Below are positions 32,444-40,853 of a DNA stretch of 64,000 nucleotides, in pieces. A model generated the notes under the pieces. It saw only the letters and a program-made list of their open reading frames with translations, ran no database searches and was not told the origin of the DNA. The DNA is taken from positions 78,125 to 142,124 of the forward strand of contig DHMO01000030.1 of NCBI GenBank assembly GCA_002405835.1, written 5' to 3'. This DNA is from Lentisphaeria bacterium UBA4640. Lineage in GTDB: Bacteria; Verrucomicrobiota; Lentisphaeria; Victivallales; UBA1829. The translations under genes and the position numbers were made by a program. The stretch's first letter is position 1. Each line of letters starts with the position of its first letter.

Positions 32444-33898
32444 GTGGTGTATTTCAGTTTTATCAATCTTCTTGTTCTGATTCTTTGGCTGTTGTCCGGC
32501 GTCTACACATTGAGTTTTGTTGCAAAATATTCGAATTGCGGAGAGAAAGCAAAAGCGTATTTGAATATAGCGGCGCTTTTTGCCGGACCGCTTTTTCTGC
32601 TTGTTTTCGGCGGATTCAAATTATACAAAATTGTATTGGAAGATATAATTTTCAAAAAACCGCCTCCGCCGGAGATTGACATTCTGGATTCGCGCGGGAA
32701 AAGCGTGCTTTCCCTGGATGACGCGTCCTATTCGGAATCGCTTGAGGTTATGAAGGAGCTGATTTTCCTTGCCCTGAAAAAACGGGCGAGTGATATTTTC
32801 ATTGATCCGCAAAAAGATTCCGTTTATACGGTCCGTCTTCGCGTGGACGGAGGGCTGCGCCAGGTTCGGACGCTTGATGACACGCTTGCAAACGCCGTGA
32901 TCAGCGCCATAAAAGTTGCGGCGGGGATGGACAGCTTTGAGCGCCGCCGTCCGCAGGACGGCTCGTTTACCGCGCGGGTGCCGGATGGTCAGGCGGCATT
33001 CCGAGTCGCGAGCGTCGGCGCGTTTGGTGGAGAGAAGATTACGGTCCGTGTGCTCGGCTGCGCAGGCGGTCCGATGAAACTTGACGATCTCGGCATGACG
33101 CCGGGGAATCTGAAAATGCTGAAGAACGTGCTGGGAATGCCGTCCGGAATGCTGCTGATCTGCGGTCCGACCGGAAGCGGCAAGACGACGACCCTTTACG
33201 GAATTCTTCAGTCTTTTGATCATTCAATCAAAAACATCATGTCCATTGAGGATCCTATTGAAAATATCATACCGAACATCAGTCAGATGGAGGTGAACAA
33301 CAAGGCGGAGATTACGTTTGCCGCGCTGCTGCGCAATGCCCTGCGCCAGAATCCGGATGTGATATGCCTGGGAGAAATCCGCGACAGCGAGACTGCGGAG
33401 ATTGCAGCTCAGGCGGCTCAAACGGGTCACTTCATTGTTGCGACACTGCACAGCAACGACAATATCGGGACGCTGGACCGCATGATGTCGCTTGGCGTGC
33501 CGATGCGCACGCTGGCTTCGACTCTGCGGATGATTGTCTCTCAGCGGCTTGTCCGCAAGCTCTGCTCCTGCAAACAGCGCGTGGCGCTTCCGGAGGAGTA
33601 CCGCGAGTATTTCGAGGCTTCAGGCTGGAGACAGGATCAGATTTATGCGCCCTGCGGCTGCCGGGAATGTGACGGGACGGGCTACAGGGGGCGTCATGCG
33701 ATTTTCGAGATGATGCCCATGACGGCGGAGCTGAAGGCCCTGCTTGAAAACGGAGAAGTTTCCCTCACCGAGGTCAATGAGTTTCTGGAGCAGCAGAACG
33801 GCGGCTCTTCGATGATGCTGAACGATGCGCTCCGGCTGGTCGAACGCGGAGAGACAAGCATTGATGAAGTTGAACGAGTCGTGTTAAAGATGGAGTGA
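32444..33898 (+). CDS. GspE/PilB-family secretion ATPase with N-terminal membrane helices
   Basis: A 484-residue ATPase of the type II secretion/type IV pilus assembly family. Walker A is GPTGSGKTTT (Lys247), the Asp box is in MSIEDPIENI, Walker B in DVICLGEIRDSETAEIA and the His box in GHFIVATLHSND. A zinc site is formed by CSC at about 385 and CGCRECDGTGY. Unlike GspE and PilB, the N-terminus has two membrane helices (about 3-22 and 40-62) and no MshEN-type domain. GTG start at 32444 (a second GTG follows). The CvpA-like gene starts 7 bases after. It may power export of the pseudopilin-like proteins encoded at 48972 and 57137. Confidence 0.85.
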   Translation: MVYFSFINLLVLILWLLSGVYTLSFVAKYSNCGEKAKAYLNIAALFAGPLFLLVFGGFKLYKIVLEDIIFKKPPPPEIDILDSRGKSVLSLDDASYSESLEVMKELIFLALKKRASDIFIDPQKDSVYTVRLRVDGGLRQVRTLDDTLANAVISAIKVAAGMDSFERRRPQDGSFTARVPDGQAAFRVASVGAFGGEKITVRVLGCAGGPMKLDDLGMTPGNLKMLKNVLGMPSGMLLICGPTGSGKTTTLYGILQSFDHSIKNIMSIEDPIENIIPNISQMEVNNKAEITFAALLRNALRQNPDVICLGEIRDSETAEIAAQAAQTGHFIVATLHSNDNIGTLDRMMSLGVPMRTLASTLRMIVSQRLVRKLCSCKQRVALPEEYREYFEASGWRQDQIYAPCGCRECDGTGYRGRHAIFEMMPMTAELKALLENGEVSLTEVNEFLEQQNGGSSMMLNDALRLVERGETSIDEVERVVLKME

Positions 33899-33905
33899 GA
33901 AAATC

Positions 33906-34673
33906 ATGGCGAATCTCATCGTTTTCGGAATGGCGGTCGTGTTTGCACTGATCGGTTCCAAACAGCGTTTGCTGAAGGCGTGGATGATTCTGATAAACGC
34001 AGTTTTTTCCATATATATTGCGCTCTGGAGCGCGGATTTCCTCGGGGAGTATCTCACTCTGTTCAATGAAAAAAGCGAGGCGTACAAATATCTCTGCCTG
34101 ACCGGGGGCTGCTGGCTTGTCCTGATGCTTGTTTTCCGTGCGGCGGAAAAACAGCTGATGCCGAATCCGGAAGAGTATTCTTTCCCGCCGTTTTTCGATT
34201 TTCTCGGCGGACTGATCTGCGGCGGAGCGGGCGGCGTGGTTTTTGCCGGAACGTTTGCTCTGATGCTGGCCGTTTCTCCGTTGAGCACGCGGATTCCTCC
34301 GCTTCCGCAGCAGGAGATCGAGGCTGTGGCCGGCAGGGTGATTGAATCGCTGACATGGACTGTGGACCGTTTGAGTTTCCAGACGGATACGGCAAAGAAA
34401 ATTGCACATTTGAAGGAACTTTATTATAAAGAACCCGGCACGGAGGAAGAGGATCCTGAAAATGCCGGAGAATCTGATTCCGGAAAGACGGAGCCGGAAG
34501 AATCTGCAAAGGCTCCGGAGCAGACCGCGGAGGAGAAAGCTCCGGCTCAGGAGGTTGAAGAAACTTCCGGGAATGAAAAAAATGCAATTCGCGAAACCGG
34601 TTTGCGGAACAACATCAACCGCAAACTGGCTCCGACTCAAAAATATCAGCAGAAAGTCAAAAAGGAACTGTAA
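33906..34673 (+). CDS. CvpA-like membrane protein
   Basis: A 255-residue protein with about four membrane helices in the first ~125 residues (near 2-16, 25-45, 62-79 and 98-122), laid out like CvpA-family proteins, then a soluble stretch (PQQEIEAVAGRVIESLTWTV) and a highly charged low-complexity tail from about residue 180 (EEEDPENAGESDSGKTEPEE). The CvpA match is by layout only. It follows the GspE-like gene by 7 bases, suggesting a shared role. Confidence 0.55.
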   Translation: MANLIVFGMAVVFALIGSKQRLLKAWMILINAVFSIYIALWSADFLGEYLTLFNEKSEAYKYLCLTGGCWLVLMLVFRAAEKQLMPNPEEYSFPPFFDFLGGLICGGAGGVVFAGTFALMLAVSPLSTRIPPLPQQEIEAVAGRVIESLTWTVDRLSFQTDTAKKIAHLKELYYKEPGTEEEDPENAGESDSGKTEPEESAKAPEQTAEEKAPAQEVEETSGNEKNAIRETGLRNNINRKLAPTQKYQQKVKKEL

Positions 34674-34691
34674 GTCTCTCTGCCGGTCCGG

Positions 34692-35009
34692 TTATTTTCC
34701 CGCACGGACAAGTTTCATCAGGTATGCGCCGGTGACTTGAATGACGTCGCCGGTCTGTCCCTCGGCAGCTTGGATACCCGCCGCTTCAAGGGCGGAACGG
34801 GCGGAGGCGTCGAGGGCGCCGCAGAGCAGAACTTTTGCATTCAGTTCCCGGAGAAACGCAATGTGCGCGTCATTGCCGGACGCGGCGGAAACCTTGCGGA
34901 GCCCGTTGATGCGGTTTTCCAGAATTTCAAAGACTGCGAACTCCGGAGAGTTTCCGAAGTCCGGGCATACGGAATCATTTTCACAGGCGACGGCAAGTGT
35001 GCAGGTCAT
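34692..35009 (-). CDS. NifX/NifB-like dinitrogenase iron-molybdenum cofactor family protein
   Basis: A 105-residue protein with the small fold of the dinitrogenase iron-molybdenum cofactor (PF02579) family: LAVACENDSVCPDFGNSPEFAVFEI at the N-terminus and the later VLLCGALDASARSALEAAGI. Standalone members are common in anaerobes without nitrogenase and may bind iron-sulfur or iron-molybdenum clusters. Its ATG shares a base with the stop of the Xaa-Pro peptidase gene (TGATG), so it is translated with it. Confidence 0.8.
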   Translation of the reverse strand: MTCTLAVACENDSVCPDFGNSPEFAVFEILENRINGLRKVSAASGNDAHIAFLRELNAKVLLCGALDASARSALEAAGIQAAEGQTGDVIQVTGAYLMKLVRAGK

Positions 35010-36136
35010 CAGTCAAGCTCCAGTTCTTTTTCCATGGTGTTGAAGTTGTGACAGCCGTCTTTGGTGACGGCGACGATATCCTCCAGGCGGATTCCGCCCC
35101 ACGAGGGATGATAGAGTCCAGGTTCGACGCTGACAACGTTTCCTGCAACGAGCGGGTTCGGGTTGATCGGGGAGACGCGCGGTCCCTCATGAATCTCCAG
35201 TCCGAGTCCGTGTCCGAGTCCGTGAATGAAACCGCACGGAATGCCGTCGGGCGTGTGTCCGGTGAGAAAACCGTCGGATGCCATTGATTCCGCGGCCGCG
35301 CGGTGGACATCCGCCGCACAGACTCCGGCGCGGATCATCTTCTGCGCGAGTTCCGATGCCTTCAGAACCGATTTGAATGCTTTGCGGACGACGGGGAGCG
35401 CTTTTCCCTTGCAGAATGTGCGTGTCATATCGCCCCAGTACCCGGAGCGGTCGGAGCGCGGGAAGATGTCAATCACGATCGGTTTTCCCGCAAGGAGGGG
35501 ACCGGAACCGAGATTGTGTGGCTGTGAGGCGTCTTCACCGCAGGCGGTGATGGTCTGTTCCGCCGTGTAGCCGTGCTGTTTGAGGAATCCTTCGATTTCC
35601 GCCCGGAGCATGTCGCAGGTGAAGACTTTTCCGTTGCGGGTGAGCACTCCTTTTGAGTTGACCTGTGCGGAGCGGATGAGGTCGCGGGCATAGCGCATGG
35701 AATCTTCGGTGACGGCTTCCGCTTCGGCGATCTTGCGCAGCTCCGCGGCGGTTTTGATCTGGCGCTTCGGGAAGAAGGGATCGGGAAGGGCGCGGATTTC
35801 CACGCCGCTTTCGCGGAGTGCATCGGCAAGGGCGAGCGGAAAGTTCGCGGGAACGTCCCAGCGGGTCACACCGAGTTTATCCGTGAGATTTTTCAGAACT
35901 GCGAGGTCAGAGCGGTCGGCGGAGCTTTCCAGGAACGATTCGCGGCTGAGAACCTGCACGCCGCGTTTGGCTTCGGATTGCCCGCGCGCGAACTCAAGCT
36001 GGGAGAGAATCAGACCCTTTTCATGTCCGATTTCAAAGTAAATGACCTCATCGGGTGCATGGAATCCGCCGGCGTAAAGAACATCGGCACAGACCGCGGG
36101 CGAGGCGGCGATCAGGCGTCCGGAACACTTTTTCAT
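35009..36136 (-). CDS. Xaa-Pro aminopeptidase-like M24 metallopeptidase
   Basis: A 375-residue M24 (pita-bread fold) peptidase that would remove N-terminal residues before proline. The five metal ligands are visible: Asp in IVIDIFPRSD, Asp in WGDMTRTF, His in FIHGLGHGLGLEIHE, Glu in VVSVEPGLYH and Glu in GGIRLEDIV. The N-terminal domain (about 1-150) is of the creatinase type but short. The ATG at 36136 is preceded by AAGGAG; the open frame extends a further 20 codons without such a site. The NifX-like gene overlaps its end. Confidence 0.88.
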   Translation of the reverse strand: MKKCSGRLIAASPAVCADVLYAGGFHAPDEVIYFEIGHEKGLILSQLEFARGQSEAKRGVQVLSRESFLESSADRSDLAVLKNLTDKLGVTRWDVPANFPLALADALRESGVEIRALPDPFFPKRQIKTAAELRKIAEAEAVTEDSMRYARDLIRSAQVNSKGVLTRNGKVFTCDMLRAEIEGFLKQHGYTAEQTITACGEDASQPHNLGSGPLLAGKPIVIDIFPRSDRSGYWGDMTRTFCKGKALPVVRKAFKSVLKASELAQKMIRAGVCAADVHRAAAESMASDGFLTGHTPDGIPCGFIHGLGHGLGLEIHEGPRVSPINPNPLVAGNVVSVEPGLYHPSWGGIRLEDIVAVTKDGCHNFNTMEKELELD

Positions 36137-36220
36137 CTCAAATTCTCCTTGTGGACTTGCAAAAGCGGTAAAAAACTGTACGTTACTATAACGCAAAAAA
36201 TTAAAAACTCAAGAGGAAAC

Positions 36221-36868
36221 ATGATTTACTGCATTACACTTATCGCCGCGGTGCTGACCGCATACCTGATCGGCTCTATTCCGTTCGGGTTCATCATCGG
36301 ACAATGCCACGGGCTCGACATCCGCAAGGAGGGAAGCGGCAACATCGGCGCAACCAACGTCACGCGCGTCATCGGGCCGTGGTGGGGCAAATTCTGCTTC
36401 CTTCTTGATTTCCTCAAAGGTTTTGTTCCCGTCGGCATCGCGGCGCTGCTGGTGCGGCAGGAGGTTTCGGCGGATCCTCTGCACCTGCTGGCTCCGCTCG
36501 CGGCTCTTGCGGTGGTGTTCGGACACATCTTCCCGGTTTATCTGAAATTCAAAGGCGGCAAGGGGATTGCGACTGCCGCCGGAGCGATTTTCCCGCTCTG
36601 CCCGTCTGCGGTGATCTGCGGTCTGCTGACCTGGGTGATTCTGTTTCTGCTCACCCGTTACGTTTCCGTCGCGAGCATTGCGGCGGCGGTTGTTCTGCCG
36701 CTGACGGCGGTTCTGCTGTTCGTCCTGAAAGTTCCGGGCGCACCGGATATCGTTTCGGTCGTTCTGTTCATTCTGCTCGGAATCCTTGCGATTGTGAAGC
36801 ATAAATCCAATATTGTACGGCTGCTCAACGGAACCGAAAACCGTTTTACAAAGGGGGAAAAGAAATGA
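36221..36868 (+). CDS. plsY: acyl-phosphate glycerol-3-phosphate acyltransferase
   Basis: A 215-residue membrane enzyme that moves an acyl group from acyl-phosphate to glycerol 3-phosphate, the first step of phospholipid synthesis. Three conserved motifs are visible: GSIPFGFIIGQ with the following EGSGNIGATNVTR, FKGGKGIATAAG and LAIVKHKSNI. About five membrane helices. The ATG at 36221 follows AGAGGAAAC; a longer frame upstream has no such site. Its stop overlaps the gpsA start (ATGA). Confidence 0.96.
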   Translation: MIYCITLIAAVLTAYLIGSIPFGFIIGQCHGLDIRKEGSGNIGATNVTRVIGPWWGKFCFLLDFLKGFVPVGIAALLVRQEVSADPLHLLAPLAALAVVFGHIFPVYLKFKGGKGIATAAGAIFPLCPSAVICGLLTWVILFLLTRYVSVASIAAAVVLPLTAVLLFVLKVPGAPDIVSVVLFILLGILAIVKHKSNIVRLLNGTENRFTKGEKK

Positions 36869-37866
36869 GAAAAATCACAGTACTCGGCGACGGCGGATGG
36901 GGCACGGCTCTTGCCATGACCCTTCTGAAGAACGATCACAGCGTCACTCTCTGGGGTCCTTTCGAGGACAATATTGAGGCGATCCGGTCGACGCGCAAAA
37001 ACCGTTTTCTTCCGGGCGTGGATCTGCCCGCGGAGCTGAATGCGACCTCCAGCATTGCGGAGGCGGTTGACGGCGCGGAGCTGGTGGTTCTTGCCTCACC
37101 CTCGCAGTTCATGCGCGGAACGCTGAATATGTTCAAGGAATACTTTGTTCCGGAACAGATGGTGCTCGTGAACGTTGCGAAGGGAATTGAAACGGATACG
37201 CTCAAGTGCATGCACGAAATCTGCGGAGAGATTCTGGGCGAGAATCTGAAATATGCCGCGCTCTCCGGTCCGAGTCATGCGGAGGAGGTTTCGCGCGGAG
37301 TCCCGACCGCCGTTGTCGCTGCGTCGGAGAACATCGGAATCGCCAAACTCGTTCAGGAAACATTCATGTCCGACAACTTCCGCGTCTACACCTCCCGCGA
37401 CGTCATCAGTCTGGAGCTTGGCGGAGCGTTGAAAAACGTGCTTGCAATCGCCGCCGGCATCATCGACGGCATGAATCTTGGAGACAATCCGAAAGCCGCT
37501 CTGATCACGCGCGGCATTGCGGAAATGGCGCGTCTCGGCGTGGCGCTCGGCGGACGCCGGGAAACGTTTGCGGGTCTTTCCGGAATCGGCGACCTTATTG
37601 TCACCTGCATGAGCCGCCACAGCCGCAACCGTCATGTCGGCGAGGAACTCGGACGCGGCAAGACGCTGGAGGAGATCACGCATGAAATGGGCATGGTTGT
37701 GGCGGAGGGCGTGAAGACCGCGATTTCCGCTCACATGCTTGCGCAGCGCAAGAACTGCGACACTCCGATCACCAACGCCGTGTTCAATGTTCTCTACAAC
37801 AATCTTTCCGCCCGCGATGCGGTCCGCGCTCTGATGACCCGCGACGCACGCGACGAAGAGGATTGA
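36865..37866 (+). CDS. gpsA: glycerol-3-phosphate dehydrogenase (NAD(P)+)
   Basis: A 333-residue enzyme that makes glycerol 3-phosphate from dihydroxyacetone phosphate for phospholipid synthesis. It has the N-terminal nucleotide fold (VLGDGGWGTALAMTL), ALSGPSHAEEVSRGVPTAVV, LELGGALKNVLAIAAGI with the catalytic Lys, and the C-terminal GDLIVTCMSRHSRNRHVG. It overlaps plsY by 4 bases, so product and substrate of this pathway step are made together. Confidence 0.97.
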   Translation: MRKITVLGDGGWGTALAMTLLKNDHSVTLWGPFEDNIEAIRSTRKNRFLPGVDLPAELNATSSIAEAVDGAELVVLASPSQFMRGTLNMFKEYFVPEQMVLVNVAKGIETDTLKCMHEICGEILGENLKYAALSGPSHAEEVSRGVPTAVVAASENIGIAKLVQETFMSDNFRVYTSRDVISLELGGALKNVLAIAAGIIDGMNLGDNPKAALITRGIAEMARLGVALGGRRETFAGLSGIGDLIVTCMSRHSRNRHVGEELGRGKTLEEITHEMGMVVAEGVKTAISAHMLAQRKNCDTPITNAVFNVLYNNLSARDAVRALMTRDARDEED

Positions 37867-37884
37867 TTCCGGAAAACTCCGGAA
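37867..37884. terminator. hairpin between convergent gpsA and the AlbA_2 gene
   Basis: A perfect 7-bp stem (TTCCGGA / TCCGGAA) with an AAAC loop. No T tract follows, so it is at best a weak terminator. Confidence 0.4.
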
Positions 37885-37887
37885 GTC

Positions 37888-39144
37888 TCATTTGCGGGCG
37901 GCGACAGCGGCAACCTGTTTCTGCAGGTTCTGATGTTTCCCTTCGGGGAGGTTGAACCGCTCGCAGACTTTTCGGATGAGCGAGACCGCATGTTCCGCCG
38001 GAGCGCTGGAAAGGTCGGCCGCGGTACGGTTCAGATGCAGCGAGATTTCCGGAATTCTGCAGATGAATTCAAAATCGCGGTTTGCGGACGGCGTTTCGAT
38101 GAGCGGAACGTTTTCCGTATTCTTCATGGAAAGCTGAATGGAAAGCAGTTCGGCGGAGTAGCCGAGGCTGTCGTAAAGCCGCGCAAGGAAACTGATCGCT
38201 TCCGAAAAGAAGTGTACCAGGAACGGGTAGGAGATTCCTTTTTCATACGGGAATACCGCCGAGAAACAGAAGAGTCCGGACTGATAGAGCTGCCAGAGCC
38301 GTGTCCGGTCGCCGGAGAACGCCCGGAGCGAGACATTGGTGAAATAGGCGTCGCGGATCTCTTCGGGGTGAATGAAAACGGCGTCGGGCAGGAGCACAAA
38401 CGCTTCCTGCAGGCGCATCTGCAATTCTGAAAGACTGAATTTTTCCGCGATGTATTCGGGCGGCTGAACGGTGAGCATAAGCCGGAAGTTTGAGCCCGGC
38501 GGATTGATGCGCCGCTTGGAAAAGAAATCGCGGGTGTGTTTGATTTCCTCTTCGAACCAGGAGCTCTGCTGCCGTTCGCTCTGGAAGGTGGGGTCTTCAT
38601 AGAGGATTCCGCGGATCATGCGTCCGAGCATTTCCCTTTGATTGCGTAGAGCGCGCTGAATCAGTGCGTGCATTTCGCTGGAACGGTACGCCGGACGGCT
38701 TGAGGCGTCGGCGGTGCGGATGTAGAAGGTTCCGAGCGCTAGTTCATTTTCGCAGGAGGATGTGCAGACGTGCGGGAGTGCTCGGAACGGGCGGATGACG
38801 AAGACGACATACCGTTTGCCGTCGACGACGGGGCGTTCGAGAGTGAAATTGATTGCGGGATCCGCGAACCGGTTGATGAAATTTCCGACGTCCGTGGGGT
38901 CGAAGGAGTGCGCCTCCTCCTCGGTGAGTCCGGTGAAGAGTGCGGGCTGCCCTGCTGCGTCTTCGCCGACGCCGACCACAACGTATCCTCCCTTTGTGTT
39001 CGCCATGGCGATGCAGTGCCGGACGAATTTTGCGCGTCCTGCGCGAGTGAGCAGTTTCCAGTTCTGCGCGGCCTTGTAATCGAGTTCATCGGATTCGATG
39101 CCTCGGCAGATGATGGATTTCCAGTCTGTATGATCAGCTTCCAT
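37888..39144 (-). CDS. AlbA_2 (Schlafen-like) domain protein
   Basis: A 418-residue protein with an AlbA_2 (Schlafen AlbA-like) domain in the first ~150 residues: ESDELDYKAAQNWKLL, HCIAMANTKGGYVVVGVGED, FALERP-like strand and RPVVDGKRYVVFVI. The remaining ~270 residues are helical with no recognised domain; the HTH or ATPase domains often fused to AlbA_2 are absent. Members are nucleic-acid-linked regulators or defence proteins, but no partner gene is next to it. It has its own promoter and stands alone between gpsA and the AAA/DUF4143 gene. Confidence 0.7.
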   Translation of the reverse strand: MEADHTDWKSIICRGIESDELDYKAAQNWKLLTRAGRAKFVRHCIAMANTKGGYVVVGVGEDAAGQPALFTGLTEEEAHSFDPTDVGNFINRFADPAINFTLERPVVDGKRYVVFVIRPFRALPHVCTSSCENELALGTFYIRTADASSRPAYRSSEMHALIQRALRNQREMLGRMIRGILYEDPTFQSERQQSSWFEEEIKHTRDFFSKRRINPPGSNFRLMLTVQPPEYIAEKFSLSELQMRLQEAFVLLPDAVFIHPEEIRDAYFTNVSLRAFSGDRTRLWQLYQSGLFCFSAVFPYEKGISYPFLVHFFSEAISFLARLYDSLGYSAELLSIQLSMKNTENVPLIETPSANRDFEFICRIPEISLHLNRTAADLSSAPAEHAVSLIRKVCERFNLPEGKHQNLQKQVAAVAARK

Positions 39145-39165
39145 GGGACCTCCTGAATTTAGAGC

Positions 39166-39194
39166 AATGTATCATGGTTTTGCGGGATTGTCCA
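39166..39194 (-). promoter_or_regulatory. promoter for the AlbA_2 gene
   Basis: Minus strand: TGGACA (39189-39194), 17-base spacer, TACATT (39166-39171), about 22 bases upstream of the ATG. Confidence 0.55.
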
Positions 39195-39225
39195 GGGGCC
39201 CGCAAAAAAAATTTCAGAGGAAGAG

Positions 39226-40539
39226 TTACCCTTTCGGAATCCAGTTTTCATAATACGGCAGCAGGTACAGCGGGATGTTGTACAATCCGTCGTCGAGTTT
39301 CAGATTCTGCATGGAGAATCTGAGCGCGAACGGCGGCGCGTACTTTTCCCGATATGTTTTCAGGCTGCGGGCGCGGACGTTCGTGCCGGACTTCACCTCG
39401 ACCGGAATGACAGATGAGCCATGCTGCATAATAAAATCCACTTCAGCGGTGTTCCCGCTGGTCCAGTAGTGAATATTGCGTTTTCCGTGGGCGGTGAGTT
39501 CCTGCAGAACAAAGTTTTCGGCAATGCGCCCGCGGAATTCATTGAAGATATCATGATCCAGCAAAATAGTTTGCGCCTCGACGCCGGCAAGTCTGCGCAG
39601 CAGCCCTGTATCTGAAAAATAGAGTTTGAAACTCTTGCGGTCTTCATAAGCCGCCAATGGAATATCCGGTTTTTCTATGCGGTTGATTTTGTTTATCAAC
39701 CCTGCTTCCTGAAGCCAGCGTAACGCATCTTCGAGGTCTTTTGCTCTTGCTCCGGGCTTGACTTCTCCGTAAAGAAATTTCGCATTTTCGCGGGCTAGCT
39801 GAAGCGGAATGGATTTCCACAGCAGAAACAGCTTTGCAATGTCCGGAGTCGGTGCATGTTTGGAAAAATCCAGTTCATATGAATGAATAATTTCATCCTG
39901 AACTTTTTCCGCGGAGAGAACGTCCTGTGTTTCAAGGAAGGTGCTGAGAACTTCCGGCATTCCGCCCATGACCAGATAACGGCGTAAATGAGTTTCATAT
40001 TCGGGGATGACTGCTTCCGGCAGAGGAGCCGCTTCATTCAGCGATTTTGCATAATCGGCCAGCTGTGGATCGGCTGCACCCAGATATTCGTCAAAGGAAC
40101 ACGGATAGAGTTCCAGAAAATTAACTTTGCCTACGGGAAAGCCGACCTGTGCGGACAATGTGATTCCAAGCAGAGAGCCGGCTGCAACGAGGGCGTATTC
40201 CGGTTTTTCTTCGCAGAAGTATTTCAAAGAATTCAGCGCTTTTGGAGAAGCCTGAATTTCATCAAATATGATCAGCGTTGTCTGCGGTTCAATCTTTGAG
40301 CGGTTCAGTAAAGAAAGTTCCATGAGAATCCGTGCCGGATTCATATCTTTGTCAAATACGAGCGGAAGCTGTTCGTTTCTCTCAAAGTTGAAATAGGCGA
40401 CATTGCTGAAATAACGCTTGCCGAATTCGCGGAGCAGACAGGTCTTTCCGCATTGCCGCACTCCCCGCAGAATCAGCGGTTTCCGTCTGGAATCATTTTT
40501 CCATGCCAAAAGCTGAGTCATTAAATTTCGTTCAATCAT
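39226..40539 (-). CDS. AAA ATPase with DUF4143 domain
   Basis: A 437-residue protein of the AAA_14/DUF4143 family. Walker A is GVRQCGKTCLL near residue 27, Walker B LIIFDEIQ near 92, and the DUF4143 nuclease-like C-terminus (about 310-437) carries the EVDFIMQHGSSVIPVEVKSG stretch, where Glu/Asp, Glu and Lys match a PD-(D/E)xK pattern. These common accessory genes are probably mobile or addiction-like, though their job is not settled. It stands alone behind a strong promoter and a perfect 20-bp inverted repeat, and is slightly AT-richer than its neighbours. Confidence 0.85.
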   Translation of the reverse strand: MIERNLMTQLLAWKNDSRRKPLILRGVRQCGKTCLLREFGKRYFSNVAYFNFERNEQLPLVFDKDMNPARILMELSLLNRSKIEPQTTLIIFDEIQASPKALNSLKYFCEEKPEYALVAAGSLLGITLSAQVGFPVGKVNFLELYPCSFDEYLGAADPQLADYAKSLNEAAPLPEAVIPEYETHLRRYLVMGGMPEVLSTFLETQDVLSAEKVQDEIIHSYELDFSKHAPTPDIAKLFLLWKSIPLQLARENAKFLYGEVKPGARAKDLEDALRWLQEAGLINKINRIEKPDIPLAAYEDRKSFKLYFSDTGLLRRLAGVEAQTILLDHDIFNEFRGRIAENFVLQELTAHGKRNIHYWTSGNTAEVDFIMQHGSSVIPVEVKSGTNVRARSLKTYREKYAPPFALRFSMQNLKLDDGLYNIPLYLLPYYENWIPKG

Positions 40540-40564
40540 GGCTTTCCCTCCTGAATCTGCATAT

Positions 40565-40592
40565 AATATACCGTAAAAGAATAGTTTGTCAA
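40565..40592 (-). promoter_or_regulatory. strong promoter for the AAA/DUF4143 gene
   Basis: Minus strand: consensus TTGACA (40587-40592), 16-base spacer, TATATT (40565-40570), then a GGAGGG site before the ATG at 40539. The -35 box directly touches the inverted repeat at 40593-40644. Confidence 0.7.
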
Positions 40593-40644
40593 CATTTTAA
40601 ATGCCAAAAATGTTCTCGCGGCTGCATTTTTGGCATTTAAAATG
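40593..40644. repeat. perfect 20-bp inverted repeat
   Basis: The arms 40593-40612 and 40625-40644 are exact reverse complements with a 12-base loop. The repeat begins where the -35 box of the AAA/DUF4143 promoter ends. It could be an operator, a transcript hairpin or a scar of an inserted element; no T tract points to termination. Confidence 0.75.
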
Positions 40645-40794
40645 CAGACAGAGGAACTTTTCCGGTGCCATAAAAGAGGTGTTGCGCATTCTGGAGGTTG
40701 CCGCAGCGCCTGAAAATAGTGCATATCTGTTCCTGCAATTCCCGTTTCTGTTTTCATCTTTCATATTTTTTCATAAAATAAATAACGAAAAAAA

Positions 40795-40823
40795 TTGCAC
40801 AGATAAAAATATCCCGTTATATT
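40795..40823 (+). promoter_or_regulatory. promoter for the GH127-like gene
   Basis: TTGCAC (40795-40800), 17-base spacer, TATATT (40818-40823), about 30 bases before the ATG at 40854. Confidence 0.6.
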
Positions 40824-40853
40824 ATCCTGACATAAACAGAAAACGAGGTCGCT

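Noticed and set aside
40536..40757. A 73-codon minus-strand frame over the AAA/DUF4143 promoter and inverted repeat
   Set aside because: It runs across a strong promoter and operator-like repeat, has no ribosome binding site and looks like chance.
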